Of a stretch of 64,000 bases of DNA, positions 31,770 through 42,603 are shown piece by piece (the first letter of the stretch is position 1; each line of letters starts with the position of its first letter). Below the pieces are notes generated by a model. The model was not told where the DNA came from. It saw only the letters and a program-made list of their open reading frames with translations, and did no database searches. A program made the position numbers and the translations under genes. This stretch comes from Euleptes europaea (taxonomy: Eukaryota > Chordata > Lepidosauria > Squamata > Sphaerodactylidae), in the NCBI RefSeq assembly GCF_029931775.1, contig NC_079325.1, forward strand, positions 37,426,673 to 37,490,672. The letters run 5' to 3'.

Positions 31770-31990
31770 TAGGGCCAGGGGAAAAGTTCAGCGGTCAACC
31801 ACCTTCCTGTCCAGTCTTGACACGCAAGATGGATCCCAAAACTCTCGGAGAGGCATCCATTTCGTGGAGAGCAGTGTCTTGCACGTATGCCAGTCTTTGG
31901 TTCCTGTGCCTTCATTGCACCCCTTAGCGGGAGGAAGGAGGGGTCTGACTGCTTACACCACCTTTTTGTGCCTGTGGGCATCTTTGAAAT
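31770..31990. repeat. Dispersed repeat, copy 1 of 2
   Basis: 'GGATCCCAAAACTCTC', 'GTGGAGAGCAGTGTCTTGC' and nearby wording recur at 59800-59990 in the same orientation. The family is not recognised. Confidence 0.55.
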
Positions 31991-32193
31991 TTTGACACAG
32001 GGTGTTGGGCACAACCACAAAATGGCTGCCACAAAAGGCAAGGCCAACCACAAAGCTGTTACGGGAGGTGGAGCCACACCCACAGAGGAAGGCCAAGTGT
32101 GGGGGAGAAGGGGGTAATTTTTCAAAAACACTGGGAAAGAGGAGTGAGAGAGAGAATAAAATCAACACTGGTGGCAGTTGCTACTGAAACAAT

Positions 32194-32425
32194 GGGGGTT
32201 ACCGCATTATGTATTCCCAGCGATGTATTAAGAGTTTGAAAATGTTATAAAAAATACTGTTCGCACTTTCTATGTATTCCCAGCTATGTATTAAGAGTTT
32301 GAAAGTGTTATAAAAAATACTGTTCGCACTTTGGCTGTGAAGACGTCTTCCAACCATTTTTTAGCCGTGGCATCCAAAAACCCTTTTAAATACATCGCTG
32401 GGAATACATAATGCGGTAACCCCCC
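32194..32425. mobile_element. MITE with 36-bp perfect inverted termini and an internal duplication
   Basis: The left end GGGGGTTACCGCATTATGTA is mirrored exactly at the right end (TACATAATGCGGTAACCCCC); the match continues through CCCAGCGATGTATT. A segment of about 62 bp (GTATTAAGAGTTTGAAA, then AAATACTGTTCGCACTTT) is repeated in tandem at about 32209-32332. Confidence 0.8.
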
Positions 32426-32835
32426 ACATTATTTTAATCTGCACAGCTAATTAGAAGTCCAGCTGGGCAAGAGCCCCATGTGCCCCACCCACTTTCTCAA
32501 AACAATGGGCACAATCGTCCCCACAGGCACCACTTTGGAGTTCCCTGCATTATGGTATAGTGGTATATTCAAGAGGTATATCTTGTTACCAAGAAAATGT
32601 CCACTACGCAGCTATTCCCTTCCCTCCGAAACAATTAGGGATCTTTGACGTCTTTACATCATTCAGTTTGATGACATATTTCCTTTGTAGGGAGGGGAAA
32701 CATGAGCAACATTTAAAACAATTTTTTTTAAAAAGGAAATGTGTCCCTCAGCCAAAAATCAAACCAAAAATAAACTCCACAACTGCTCCCCTATTTATTT
32801 ATTAAAACATTTATATCTCGCCTTTCCTCCATCTC

Positions 32836-33485
32836 CTGTGTGTGTGTATTAAGTGCTGTCAAGTCGCTTCCGACTCATGGCGACCCTATGAATCAATGTC
32901 CTCCAAAATATCCTATCTTTGACAGCCTTACTCAGATCTTGCAAATTGAGGGTTGTGGCTTTCTTCATTGAGTCAATCCATCTCTTGCTGGGTCTTCCTC
33001 TTTTCCTGCTGCCCTCAACTTTTCCTAGCATGACTGTCTTTTCTAGTGACTCTTGCCTTCTCATAATGTGACCAAAATGCGGTAGCCTCAGTTTAGTCAT
33101 TTTCACTTCTAGGGTCAGTTCAGGCTTGATTTGATCTATAACCCACTGATTTGTTTTTTTGTCAGTCCACGGAATCCGTAACACTCCTCCAATACCACAT
33201 TTCAAAGGAGTCTACTTTCTTCCTGTCAACTTTCTTCACTGTCCAGCTTTCACACCCATACATAGTAATAGGGAATACAATGGCATGAGTTAACCTGATC
33301 TTGGTGGCCAGTGACACATCCTTACGCTTAAGAATCTTTTCTAGCTCCTTCATGGCTGCCCTTCCCAGTCTCAATCTCCTTCTGATTTCTTGGCTGCAGT
33401 CTCCCTTTTGGTTGATGATGGAGCCAAGGTTGATGCTGGAGCCATCTCCTGAGGCAACCATTGTGTGGTTGTGTCCCCCACCTTT
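32836..33485 (-). mobile_element. RTE/BovB LINE 3' portion
   Basis: The minus strand encodes the BovB ORF2 end in two overlapping frames: ITMYGCESWTVKKVDRKKVD (33162-33461), then LRIPWTDKKTNQWVIDQIKP (32849-33205) and FGHIMRRQESLEKTV. The 3' tail has TCGCTTCCGACTCATGG complement and ends in a GT-rich run. It is 5'-truncated and frameshifted. Confidence 0.85.
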
Positions 33486-33712
33486 TCTCAGAATTTCAAA
33501 GGTGCCTGAATGCTCAAAAAGGCTGGGCCCCTTTGCTCTTCACTCTGGTCTATGCTGCCTTGGACTCTACACAAGGACACTATAAGGATACTATTTGAGG
33601 AACGCTGGTTCCTGGACACGGGAAATACAGGAAGTAGAGACATGTGTAAATAGCCATACATAGAAGACAGAACATGGGGTCCCTGAAGCAGAACCCGGAG
33701 GGGGGGGAGCGA

Positions 33713-34020
33713 AGGAGGAGGAGGAGGAGGAGAAGAAGAAGAGTTGGTTTTTATATGCCAACTTTATCACTTAAGGAAGAATAAAACCGGCTTACAATCC
33801 CCTTCCCCTCCCCACAACAGACACCCTGTGGGGCTGAGAGAGTGTGACTAGCTCAAGGTCACCCAGCTAGCTTCGTGTGTAGGAGTGGGGAAACAAATCC
33901 AGTTCACCAGATTAGCCTCCGCCGCTCATGTGGACGAGTGGGGAATCAACCCCAGTTCTCCAGATCAGAGTCCACCGCTCCAAACCACCGCTCTTAACCC
34001 CTACACCACACTGGCCCCCA
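33713..34020 (-). repeat. tRNA-type SINE (family 1)
   Basis: Reverse orientation, with a GGA/GAA run at the A-rich end (33713-33740) and 'CCCCTACACCACACTGGC' at the other. Confidence 0.8.
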
Positions 34021-35076
34021 ATGCCATGTTTAATTTGGCCTTATGATATCTTTCAAACAAAGGAATGATCCTTTGAAACAGGGTTTAGAATGAAAAAGAT
34101 GTGAATATAGTAGGAAATGGAGCTAGTTTACTGGAGCTTGACAAAATTTTCATAAACCAGGAAGTTTGGAGTTTCAGGCGCAGAGCCTTTGCAGGACTTA
34201 AGTGGGAGTCCAAGGTGTTAACTTATTTATTAAAACATTTATATCCCACCTTTCCCCTTGGTTCAAGCACTGTCAACAAGAAGACACCGATGAAATAACG
34301 CGTACAAGTGTAGCAATTTATTGAGGCACCACGAAGCCATTTTTTTTAGACAGCCCTGAAATCTACACATCTGAACCATGTCTCTCAAAATGAAGTTGCA
34401 CACCAGTTAGAAATTTCTGGCCATTTCCTTCTCACAGATTACTTGCTCCTCTGCCAGTTCTTAAGGATTTGAGGTCACTGGTCTGTATTTTATGGAGCAG
34501 TTAATCAGAGGAGCTTTGAAGGGCACCATCATGCCTGCGTTTAGGAGAGCTGCCAGATTGGTCTTCTTCCAGGAGGCCATGACTGGGGATAGTTGGTGCT
34601 GTAACTCTGATGGCCGCTTGAGGGCTGAATTGGGCATTTTACTGTAGATAGCTGGCAGGTTGTGTGTTTTTATTGTTGCTATTTTATTCTGTTTTCTTGC
34701 ACTCTTTGCGTGTTGGCTTTTTCTTGGCTATCTTGAATCAGGAGAAAGGTGTGTGTGTGGGTGGGAGGGGGTTATAAAGAAACAGGATTCCAATTTCTGG
34801 GATGTTACCTCATTGGAGTTTATATTTGGCATAGATCTGTGGAAGAAAAGCGATCTGGTCATTCTAACATAATGTAGAATCAAGCAAAGGGAACAACATT
34901 CTACGACTGCTGACTTTTGTTTTTACAGCAGTCACATCTGCACACATCAGCAGGGACATAAAACTTATTGCCATTCTAGTGAAAAGCTTCACCTGCTGAT
35001 TTCTGGAGATAAAATGGTGTTAAAAGCACAAAAGCAGGCCATTATTATTCTGGTCAATTGGCCACAGGCTTCAGTC

Positions 35077-35279
35077 AGGCTGTTGCTAACCTCCAGATGG
35101 TGGCTGGAGATCTGGGATTACAACTGATTTCCAGGTGAAAGAGATCAGTTCTGGAGAAAATGTCCACTTTGGAAGGTGGACTCTTTGGTATTATTCTCCA
35201 TTGAAGCCTCTCCTTTCCCCATACTCCACCCTCCTCAGGCTCCACAATCTCCAGGTATTTCAGAACCTGGCTACCCTAT
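35077..35279. mobile_element. hAT-type MITE, TAGGGTTGCC family (worn)
   Basis: 'TGGTGGCTGGAGATCTGGGA' and the end 'ACCTGGCTACCCTA' match the family at lower identity. It lies where the last coding exon of lipocalin B would be expected. Confidence 0.6.
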
Positions 35280-35696
35280 GTCCATCAGAGGTGCCCACGC
35301 CTGTTCCTTTTGTACCAGGAGAAGGCTCTGAGTTCTGCATGCACAGCAGCACTGTAAGTTAATACGGTGCTGAGATTCAAGGTTCTAGCCCCATAGTCCC
35401 CAAGGCCTTGTTGCCAGTGAGGAAGCCTATTTCCTCAGTCTCTTTAGACTTTCTTCAGTGCGATGGCGCTGGAACCTTTTAATCATTATAGGTGTCCTTC
35501 TCTGTACAGAAAAAAAAATCTGCCCCTTCTCTGTACAGAAAAAAAAATCTTACATTCAGTTACTTCAGTTTAAGCTCTGGAGTAACTCTGCATAAGATCT
35601 CCCTGTGGAAGGACCCAAGTTCTTCTCATACCACCCATCTCACTTTGTCAGTTTTCTACTGGAACAGGGGGATGATAAATCCTTCGCAGCTCTTAC

Positions 35697-38600
35697 CTGG
35701 GCTTGGTAGGTAGGTGACTGCCTCTGGGTCAAAGGACAATTCTCTTGCACGGTTATTAAAACTTTCTATCACCTCATCCGGCACTTCTTCTCGCCTGGCT
35801 TCAGACCAAAAATAGGAGTCACACTGAGAATGATAGCAAGGATGACTGGACAGATACATTTTGAAGGGAACCTTTGAATCTGCCCACAACTCTTGTGGTC
35901 TCCACTGTGCCATAGAGTTAGCAATGGGAGGTAGGGTTGACACTTATGTCTTGGGAAATTCCTGTAGATTTGGGGGAGGGTGCCTGGGGAGGGCAGATTT
36001 TGAGACGGAAGGAAGCTCAGCAGTAGGGTTGCCAACCACCAGGTACTAGCTGGAGATCTCCCGCTAATACAACTGATCTCCAGCCGACAGAGGTCCGTTC
36101 ACCTGGAGAAAATGGCTGCTTTGGCAATTGGACCCTATGGCATTGAAGTCCCTCCCCTCCCCAAACCCTGCCCTCCTCAGGCTCCACCCAAAAAACCTCC
36201 CCCTAGTTGGCCCCTTCCCAAATCTGCTTTTGATCTTAAACTGGAGGCTGTTATACACATTTCCATGTAATCTGTATTTCGCTCCTCAGGCCACACTAAA
36301 TCACAGTGGGGTTTGTTTGCAGGATATTCGAGTAGCCAGCCAATGTTTGAGAGGGTCATTGAGTGAAATATCACTAGAGGTGTTTTCATAAATGTAGCAA
36401 AATGTATTTGCAGATGGTGCAGTATATATCTGTGGACCCCATTCTCTGCTTTGAACTTCCTGAATTGTTGCTTCTTACCCCAAAGCTGGTAGGTACACCC
36501 TATACCTCCAATACCCACTCCCCGTTCTGCCTATCACCCTCCATGTCACATACCATATAGAAACAGATCCCTCTCTCCTTCCTTGGTAAAGAGAACAATG
36601 TGGTAGGTGTCGTAATCTGTCTCCACAATGTAGACCGTGTCCTTGTCATCTTTAGAAACAGAATCACAACAGACCCATTAGAGGGAGAGGGATTTCACCT
36701 CTTGCTATATAACTTCCAGACTTTCATGCAGCAAGGCCCAAAATGGTGTGCCTTGGAAAATTCTGGTGACGTCTGTATGCATCCATCACTCTATGGCCCT
36801 GGGAGAAGGCAGATCGTAAGCCGCATTGCCCTCACCTTCTCTGCAATGATATGGTCAGTGATATCAGAAGGGAATGAGGATACACCCTGGAGCCCCTAAT
36901 CCAACCCATGCTGCATTTGGCAGAAGCATCATAGCTTCCCAGAAAGCAGAGCCCTGAGCAAAGAACAAAGCAGAAGGCAAGATTAACAGGGCCGTCCTGA
37001 AAAGGCTTCCCTTCTGCCATTTCACAGGGAACAAATACTTTTGTATCCCCTGTATTCTCAAAGATCACCATGCAGTAGGGTTGCCGACCTCCGGGTAGTA
37101 GTTGGAGATCTCCTGCTATTACAACTGATCTTCAGCCGATAGAGATCAGTTCACCTGGAGAAAATGGCCACTTTGGCAATTGGACTCTATGGCATCAAAT
37201 TCCTTCCCCTCCCCAAACCCGCCCTCCTCAGGCTCCTCCCCCAAAACCTCCTGCCGGTGGCTAAGAGGGACCTGGCAACCCTGCTATGCAGTCTTTCCAC
37301 CTCTGAAAGCTCAGCTCTACCTGTTGCATTTGTTTACTCTATTACAACTGGCTACGGTTGCCAACCTCCAGGTACTAGCTGGAGATCTCCTGCTATTATA
37401 AGTGTTCTCCAACCGATAGAGATCAGTTAACCTGGATAAAATGGCCGCTTTGGCAATTAGACTCAATGGCATTGAAGTTCTTTCCCTTCCCAAACCCCAC
37501 CCTCCTCAGGCTCTGCCCCAAAAATCTCCTGCTGGTTGTCAAGAGGGACCTGGCAACCCTACAACCAGCCTTGCAGTCATTTCAAATCAAATCAGGTATT
37601 TATTCCTGTTTAAATTAAAGATATACTAGGAAAGCTAAGGTCAAGATGCATGCACCATCCTTACCCACACCACTTCTATAGACTTGGGAAGGGAACAAAA
37701 GAATGACAGCTAATAGCATCTTATACTTGCAAAGTGTGAACAAGGTATCCTTGAATTGCAAAGCTGGCAGACCAATAAGGAAGGGCAATTTATAAATGAC
37801 AGATGTTTGGAAACTGAGACTGTCCCTCGGAAACAGGGACAGTTGGAATACATTACAAAAGACACCGGGACAATTCACTGAGGGCACAGATGTGGGTTCA
37901 GGGTTGCCATCCTGAGTCCTGCGTAACAATCACATGTGACTTGCAGGTTCACCTCATTTTCTGGGCCCAATTTGGATCGCGACTGAGGTATGCATGGTGA
38001 AGGGGCTTCAGCTCCCCCCCCCAATTTTCCTGATCTGAAGTGAAGGTGGGTGGGGCACAGTTGCAACCCCAATTAGGCACCCTGTGCTTGGGGACTGAGG
38101 CAAACTGGCAAGACACTTGTGACAATTACACTGAACAAAGGGTGAGGACACCCCCCCCCCAACCCAACCTGTGTACATTATGTGTGAACCGTATTAACAG
38201 CTAGGAAAAAGCGAGCACTTGTTAAAAGAGAGATGGAAGGGGTCTGCTTTTTCTATTGGCATGTCCACAAATTTGTTTGTCCTCACTGGCCAAAGAGGTC
38301 TTTGAAAACCTGCCTAGAAGAGCTCAAAGTGTCTGCACTATGAGCAGGTGCAGCAATCCCCTTATTGCAATCTTTTCAGTTCCCCTAGTGCAAAATTAGA
38401 TCTCTGTCTCCATCCTAACAGGGAAGGGAGTTGTTTGTATTTACCTTCAGTCGCGAACTCTCCACGCTGAAGAGTATAGAGAACAACTCTTTTCATCCTG
38501 CATGTTCCATCTCTAGAAAGAAAGAAGGGATTGTCAGTGCTTCTCTACAAAGCAGCATCCAGTTTGGCAGCTTGCAGATTCACCCATTTCTCAAGCATAT

Positions 38601-41040
38601 CTTGAAGATCAGAAGGTGGGCTTCTGTGCTGCTGAGGGCTTCTCAACTAGACCCTAAAGTTACTCCAAGGTATCATCAGAGAAGCACCAGCTTGGTCCAT
38701 CTTTTTAGAAAGCTGATTGCTGCAAATCCTGGGATTTGTAAGGAACAAGAATGAGTTTCAGCCATTGTCAGAACAGGTGAGATAAAGCCATCCCCTGCAA
38801 TATTTCAGACAAAAATGGGTGCTTGCTTGTAACACCCCACAGGGTTACTGTTCAAACACCATCATCATCTCTTCCCAATTGAGGAGGCTCTACTCCAGGG
38901 GTGTCAAACATAAGGCCCGTGGGCTGGATCCAATCCCTTAAGAGCTCTTACCCAGCCCACGATCCAGCTGAGGCAGCCACACACACACATCCCATTCTCG
39001 ATCTGGGCTGGCGAGGCATGGCCCAACCCGACCAAGTGACATTTATGTCATATCCGGCCCTCATAACAATTGAGTTTGACACCCCTGCTCTACACCATCT
39101 GATCTATGCTGGATTTCTTCACTGTGCCCTATAATATCCTGCACTGTTTTGAAATCCAAGGAAGTGTCTGTTCTTAAGACTAAAAATACTCTCTACATTC
39201 TACATGCTGAACGTTCTGCTCCCATAGACTTGCGTTGTTTGGTTCTCCAGGCTGTAGAATGTTGCTTGACTTATACGTGTGCATAACACGCAAACACATA
39301 AGTTGCGTTTACTCAGTCGTACAGATAAAAATAGAATGATCACAGCAAGGGAACTTACCGAGGCATCTCGACTTTAAGAGCCATGTTTCCGTTCCTTAAA
39401 GGTTGTATCGTGTAAGCATAGACTTTGCTCTCTGGTGCAATCACTTTTGTCGTGGCAATGGGATACCATTTCCCGGCCATCTAGGACAAAGAATTTTGTT
39501 CCTAGTATGTTCTCCAGAAATGCAAATTCAACGCAGCCAGTGATGTGACCACTTTCCCCCGTCAGTCCAGACTGCTGTATGCTTTTTACAATTTGGGGGG
39601 TGATAGAGGAAGGATCTTGAGAGGGACGGCAGCATGGCATAGCCCGATCTTGTCAGATCTCGGAAGCTAAGCAGGTTCAGCCCTGGTTAGTATTTGGATG
39701 GGAGACCACCAAGGAATGCCAGGGTTGCTGTGCAGAGGAAGGCACTGGCAATGGCAAACCACCTATGCTAGTCTCTTGTCTGGAAAACTCCATGAGGGGT
39801 CTCCATAAGTCAGCTGCGACTTGATGGCACTTTACATACACATAGAGGAGAGCTCTCAAACAAGAGTACCTTAACCTGAGAGCGGTACAATATACAACTT
39901 CAGAATTCTCTTGTGTCCATTCTGATGTCCTCTATGTCAAGTGAGGATGAGAGGAAACTTTTAGAGTAGTGGGCCTATTTTTAATCTCAGGACTATTGGT
40001 AGTTAAAGAGTCACAAAGAGAACATATCTTGGAGACAGGAGACATTAGTGCTGCCACAGCAAGCTCATCTCTCTTTTCCTGCCTGCCTAGCAGCTGAAGG
40101 CAAGTGGCTATCATTTATATTTATTTATTTATTAATTTAAATGTTTGTACTAAAGTTCTGAGGAAGTTCCATAAATACATCGCCAACTAATTTAATCTCT
40201 GTGGCCTCTGCAGCTTGAAGAAGAAGAGTTGGTTTTAATATGCTGATTTTCTCTACCTTTTAAGGAGAATCAAACCGGCTTACAATCATCTTCCCTTCCC
40301 CTCCCCACAACAGACACCCTGTGAGGTAGGTGGGTATGGATGCCAGGTCCCTCTTAGCCACTGGTGGGAGGTTTTGTGGCGGGCATGGTTTGGGGAGGGG
40401 AAGGACTTCAATGCCATAGAATCCAATTGCCAAAGTGGCCATTTTCTCCAGGTGAACTGATCTCTATCAGCTGGAGATCAGTTGTAATAGCGGGAGATCT
40501 CCAGATACTACCTGGAGGTTGGCAACCCTATAGGTGGTGCTGAGAGAGTTTGGAGAGAACTGTGACTGGCCCAAGGTCACCCAGCTGGCTCCATGTGTAA
40601 AAATGGAGAAACAAACCAGGTTCACCAGAGTAGAGTCTGCCGCTCATGTGGAAGAGAGGGGAATCAAACCCGGTTCTCCGGATTAGTGTCCACTGCTCTT
40701 AACCACTACACCACACTGCTCTCAAGTGTTGCATTAGAAGAAGATGTCTGTCTTTCCCTACCGCAATTGCCTCGGAGCATCTGCCACTGTCTTAGAACTG
40801 TTAAAAGATCCTGCTACCTTGATGAGGAAAGGAGCCAGCAATGCTGAGACCTCCTCCTGCGGGGATCCTCACATTATATTCTGCTTCACTCCTGTCTGGG
40901 CTGGACAACCCCCTCCCTTCATGCAGAGATCCTTTTGCTGTTACCTTTCTGTAATCAAAGTTTGGCTGTAATGGAATGGTAGCTTGAGGATGAGGCAAGA
41001 AGATGGAAGCCAACCCAACCATCAGCACTACACTTTTCAT
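35697..41040 (-). CDS. Lipocalin paralogue B, secreted (last coding exon not identified)
   Basis: Five minus-strand coding exons join in phase: 40945-41040, 39359-39480, 38445-38512, 36554-36649 and 35697-35798. Exon 1 gives MKSVVLMVGLASIFLPHPQA (signal peptide) and TIPLQPNFDYRK. Exon 2 begins MAGKWYPIATTKV. Exon 3 has RDGTCRMKRVVLYTL (Cys77). Exon 4 contains the canonical TDY motif in VYIVETDYDTYHIVLF. Exon 5 gives EEVPDEVIESFNNRARELSF and then DPEAVTYLPSPG. Exon lengths 96/122/68/96/102 nearly copy lipocalin A (96/128/68/96/102). The final exon, with a second Cys, should lie below 35697, where MITE sequence crowds the intron; I could not place it with confidence. The gene is convergent with A and divergent from C. 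Confidence 0.87.
36024..36215. mobile_element. hAT-type MITE, TAGGGTTGCC family, right end lost
   Basis: It starts TAGGGTTGCCAACCACCAGG and proceeds through the usual body. It stops at CCCCTAGTTGG without the GGCAACCCTA end. It lies in lipocalin B intron 4. Confidence 0.7.
37076..37283. mobile_element. hAT-type MITE, TAGGGTTGCC family, with target duplication
   Basis: Ends TAGGGTTGCC and GGCAACCCTG. Flanked by CCATGCAG and CTATGCAG (7 of 8 identical), the 8-bp duplication typical of hAT elements. It lies in lipocalin B intron 3. Confidence 0.85.
37353..37561. mobile_element. hAT-type MITE, TAGGGTTGCC family
   Basis: Ends TACGGTTGCC and GGCAACCCTA, flanked by CAACTGGC and CAACCAGC. It is the second copy in the same intron, only 70 bp from the first and in the same orientation. 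Confidence 0.8.
38896..39087. mobile_element. hAT-type MITE, CAGGGGTGTCAAAC family
   Basis: Ends CAGGGGTGTCAAAC and GTTTGACACCCCTG. Flanked by CTCTACTC (38888-38895) and CTCTACAC (39088-39095), an 8-bp duplication with one change. 192 bp. It lies in lipocalin B intron 2. Confidence 0.85.
39625..39845 (+). repeat. 5S-rRNA-derived SINE
   Basis: 5S-like AGCCCGATCTTGTCAGATCT, GGAAGCTAAGCAGG and TTTGGATGGGAGACCACCAA are followed by a tail 'GTCAGCTGCGACTTGATGGC'. It is the best preserved 5S head of the five copies. It lies in lipocalin B intron 1. Confidence 0.8.
40216..40722 (-). repeat. tRNA-type SINE (family 1) with nested MITE
   Basis: The SINE in reverse orientation is split by the hAT MITE at 40335-40530. 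It lies just downstream of lipocalin B exon 1. Confidence 0.8.
40335..40530. mobile_element. hAT-type MITE, TAGGGTTGCC family, nested in a SINE
   Basis: Flanked by TAGGTGGG (40327-40334) and TAGGTGGT (40531-40538), part of the SINE body duplicated on insertion. The orientation is opposite to the copies at 37 kb. Confidence 0.85.
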
Positions 41041-41124
41041 TCTTGATATAGTCCTTTCTTCTATATCAGCTGGGGGAAATTTTGCAGCAGCTGAAAAGAT
41101 GTAGTTTCTTTGATGCCGCCTTGC

Positions 41125-41130
41125 TTTATA
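41125..41130 (-). promoter_or_regulatory. TATA box of lipocalin B
   Basis: TATAAA on the minus strand lies about 90 bp before the ATG at 41040, matching the spacing in lipocalins A and D. Confidence 0.7.
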
Positions 41131-41202
41131 CTCTCTGCAGATGATCCCAGTGTTCAGTTGACTCAATCCACCCCCTCTCCAAAAACAGGGAAGGGAGCAA
41201 AT

Positions 41203-41268
41203 GGGGCTATTAGAAAAGTAATGTTTCACTGCTGCATATAGCGTGGAAAATCCAGAGCAGTCTGTACA
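41203..41268 (-). promoter_or_regulatory. Lipocalin B upstream block with steroid-receptor-like palindrome
   Basis: On the minus strand TGTACA-GAC-TGCTCT (41254-41268) fits the 15-bp androgen/glucocorticoid response pattern, with one change in the right half-site. It is followed by GCAGTGAAACATTACTTTTC (near 41231 downward), the block shared with the other lipocalin promoters. The palindrome ends 124 bp and the block 73 bp from the TATA box. Receptor binding is inference. Confidence 0.5.
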
Positions 41269-42117
41269 GGACAACCCATTCTGCAGATCTCTGAAGAGAG
41301 AACCTGGGAACAGATATGCCCCCTACAGCACAGGTGGTGGTTGACCATGGGCATGAACATCACTAAATGTTTGGACTATGACTGAACATTGTTGAAAGCC
41401 CTTTGGATGTGGAAAAACTGCACCAGGTCATATCCAGAAGGATTCTTATCTAAACTCAACTTTTTATATCCAGGTGTGTCCTCTACAGCAAATAAGTTCC
41501 ACTTCAGTGGCTGCTAAGGAGTCATGGCATGAATACTGAGCTATGAATTACATCTGCATCAACGGCATGTCCTAGAAGGGTATTTATGTAGGACTTTGGC
41601 CTCACTGGGGTGTCCCAATCCCATCCATTGTGCTAGTGCCAGTGTAAAGTTTCTGGGTCCGAAGTCAGACTACCAGAACAAGGAATGGCTTATAACAACT
41701 GGAATATGAACAGAAGCTAATCTTAAATAGCAGTCTCTGAGCCTTGCTCTAGAAATAAAGTCGTAAGATCTTAGGGCAGGCCTACAAATCACCAGTTCCT
41801 TGACTCTTTTATAAATAAGGGTATGTCTCTAAATTATAAGTCCTATCATTACAGCCAGGGATCAATCAAATCTAGTTCAGCCATGGAGGCTTTGAATTCA
41901 GATCTTACCAAATAATATTCTTTGTGTGGGGGTGTGATTGATGCATCCAATATCACTAAGGAGATGGAAAAAGAATCCGCATTCAGAGGAAGAAATCATT
42001 AGTCAACAGAATCAAATAATTTGCTATTGCCAGGCTTTTTCTTTTTGCTATTTGGTATGGATTCCTACAACATGCTACTTTTGGAGCGAGTACCAAAACA
42101 AGAGAATCTGCCACACT

Positions 42118-42262
42118 GCTCTTGTGATGACTAAACTGAGACTATCATGCTTTGGTTACATTATGAGAAGACACGAGTCAATGGAAAAATAATACTGCTA
42201 AGAAACATTGAAGGCAGCAGGAGAAGAGGAAGACCCAACATGAGATGGATTGACTCCAGGGG
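42118..42262 (+). mobile_element. RTE/BovB LINE fragment
   Basis: 'TTGGTTACATTATGAGAAGA' and 'AGGCAGCAGGAGAAGAGGAA' are the BovB C-terminal region (MTKLRLSCFGYIMRRHESME). It lies between the B and C promoters. Confidence 0.7.
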
Positions 42263-42398
42263 CATCTGGGTAGAACAAAACCTTTGATTGTACAGAATGT
42301 CCCGTGTATGTGGAAATGAATAGATTTTGATCAGGCAGGTCTACCATTAAATCCCCCCCACACCTTTGTAGGCATATCTGGTCCACAATAAGGCATGA

Positions 42399-42460
42399 TG
42401 AACAGAGTGTTCTAGAGCTTTCAGAATGTGCAGTGAACATGACTTCTGAGAACAACCCCC
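42399..42460 (+). promoter_or_regulatory. Lipocalin C upstream block with steroid-receptor-like palindrome
   Basis: TGAACA-GAG-TGTTCT (42399-42413) is one change from a perfect 15-bp palindromic androgen/glucocorticoid response element. CAGTGAACATGACTTCTGAG begins at 42431 and is the block shared with lipocalins A, B and D. The palindrome ends 132 bp before TATA. Confidence 0.55.
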
Positions 42461-42544
42461 ATTATCTCAGATATTCTCCCTTGAATCAGTAGTTCCTGGG
42501 AAATGGGTGGATTTGCTCAGATGAACTTTGGGAAGATAGGCGGG

Positions 42545-42550
42545 TATAAA
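42545..42550 (+). promoter_or_regulatory. TATA box of lipocalin C
   Basis: TATAAA lies 59 bp before the ATG at 42604 and 35 bp before the alternative in-frame ATG at 42580. Transcription starting about 30 bp downstream of TATA would put the upstream ATG almost at the cap, favouring the start at 42604. Confidence 0.7.
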
Positions 42551-42603
42551 GTGCTGAGATCTGTTTGGCTGTTGAATCGATGGCCCCACCATCCATTGCA
42601 AGG

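Noticed and set aside
35300-35354. Possible last exon of lipocalin B (minus strand VLLCMQNSEPS)
   Set aside because: The phase and a Cys fit, but the pyrimidine tract is poor and the frame runs into MITE sequence; not strong enough to call.
39625-39710. 5S rRNA gene candidate
   Set aside because: Only part of the 5S sequence is present and it is fused to a SINE tail; the other copies are equally truncated.
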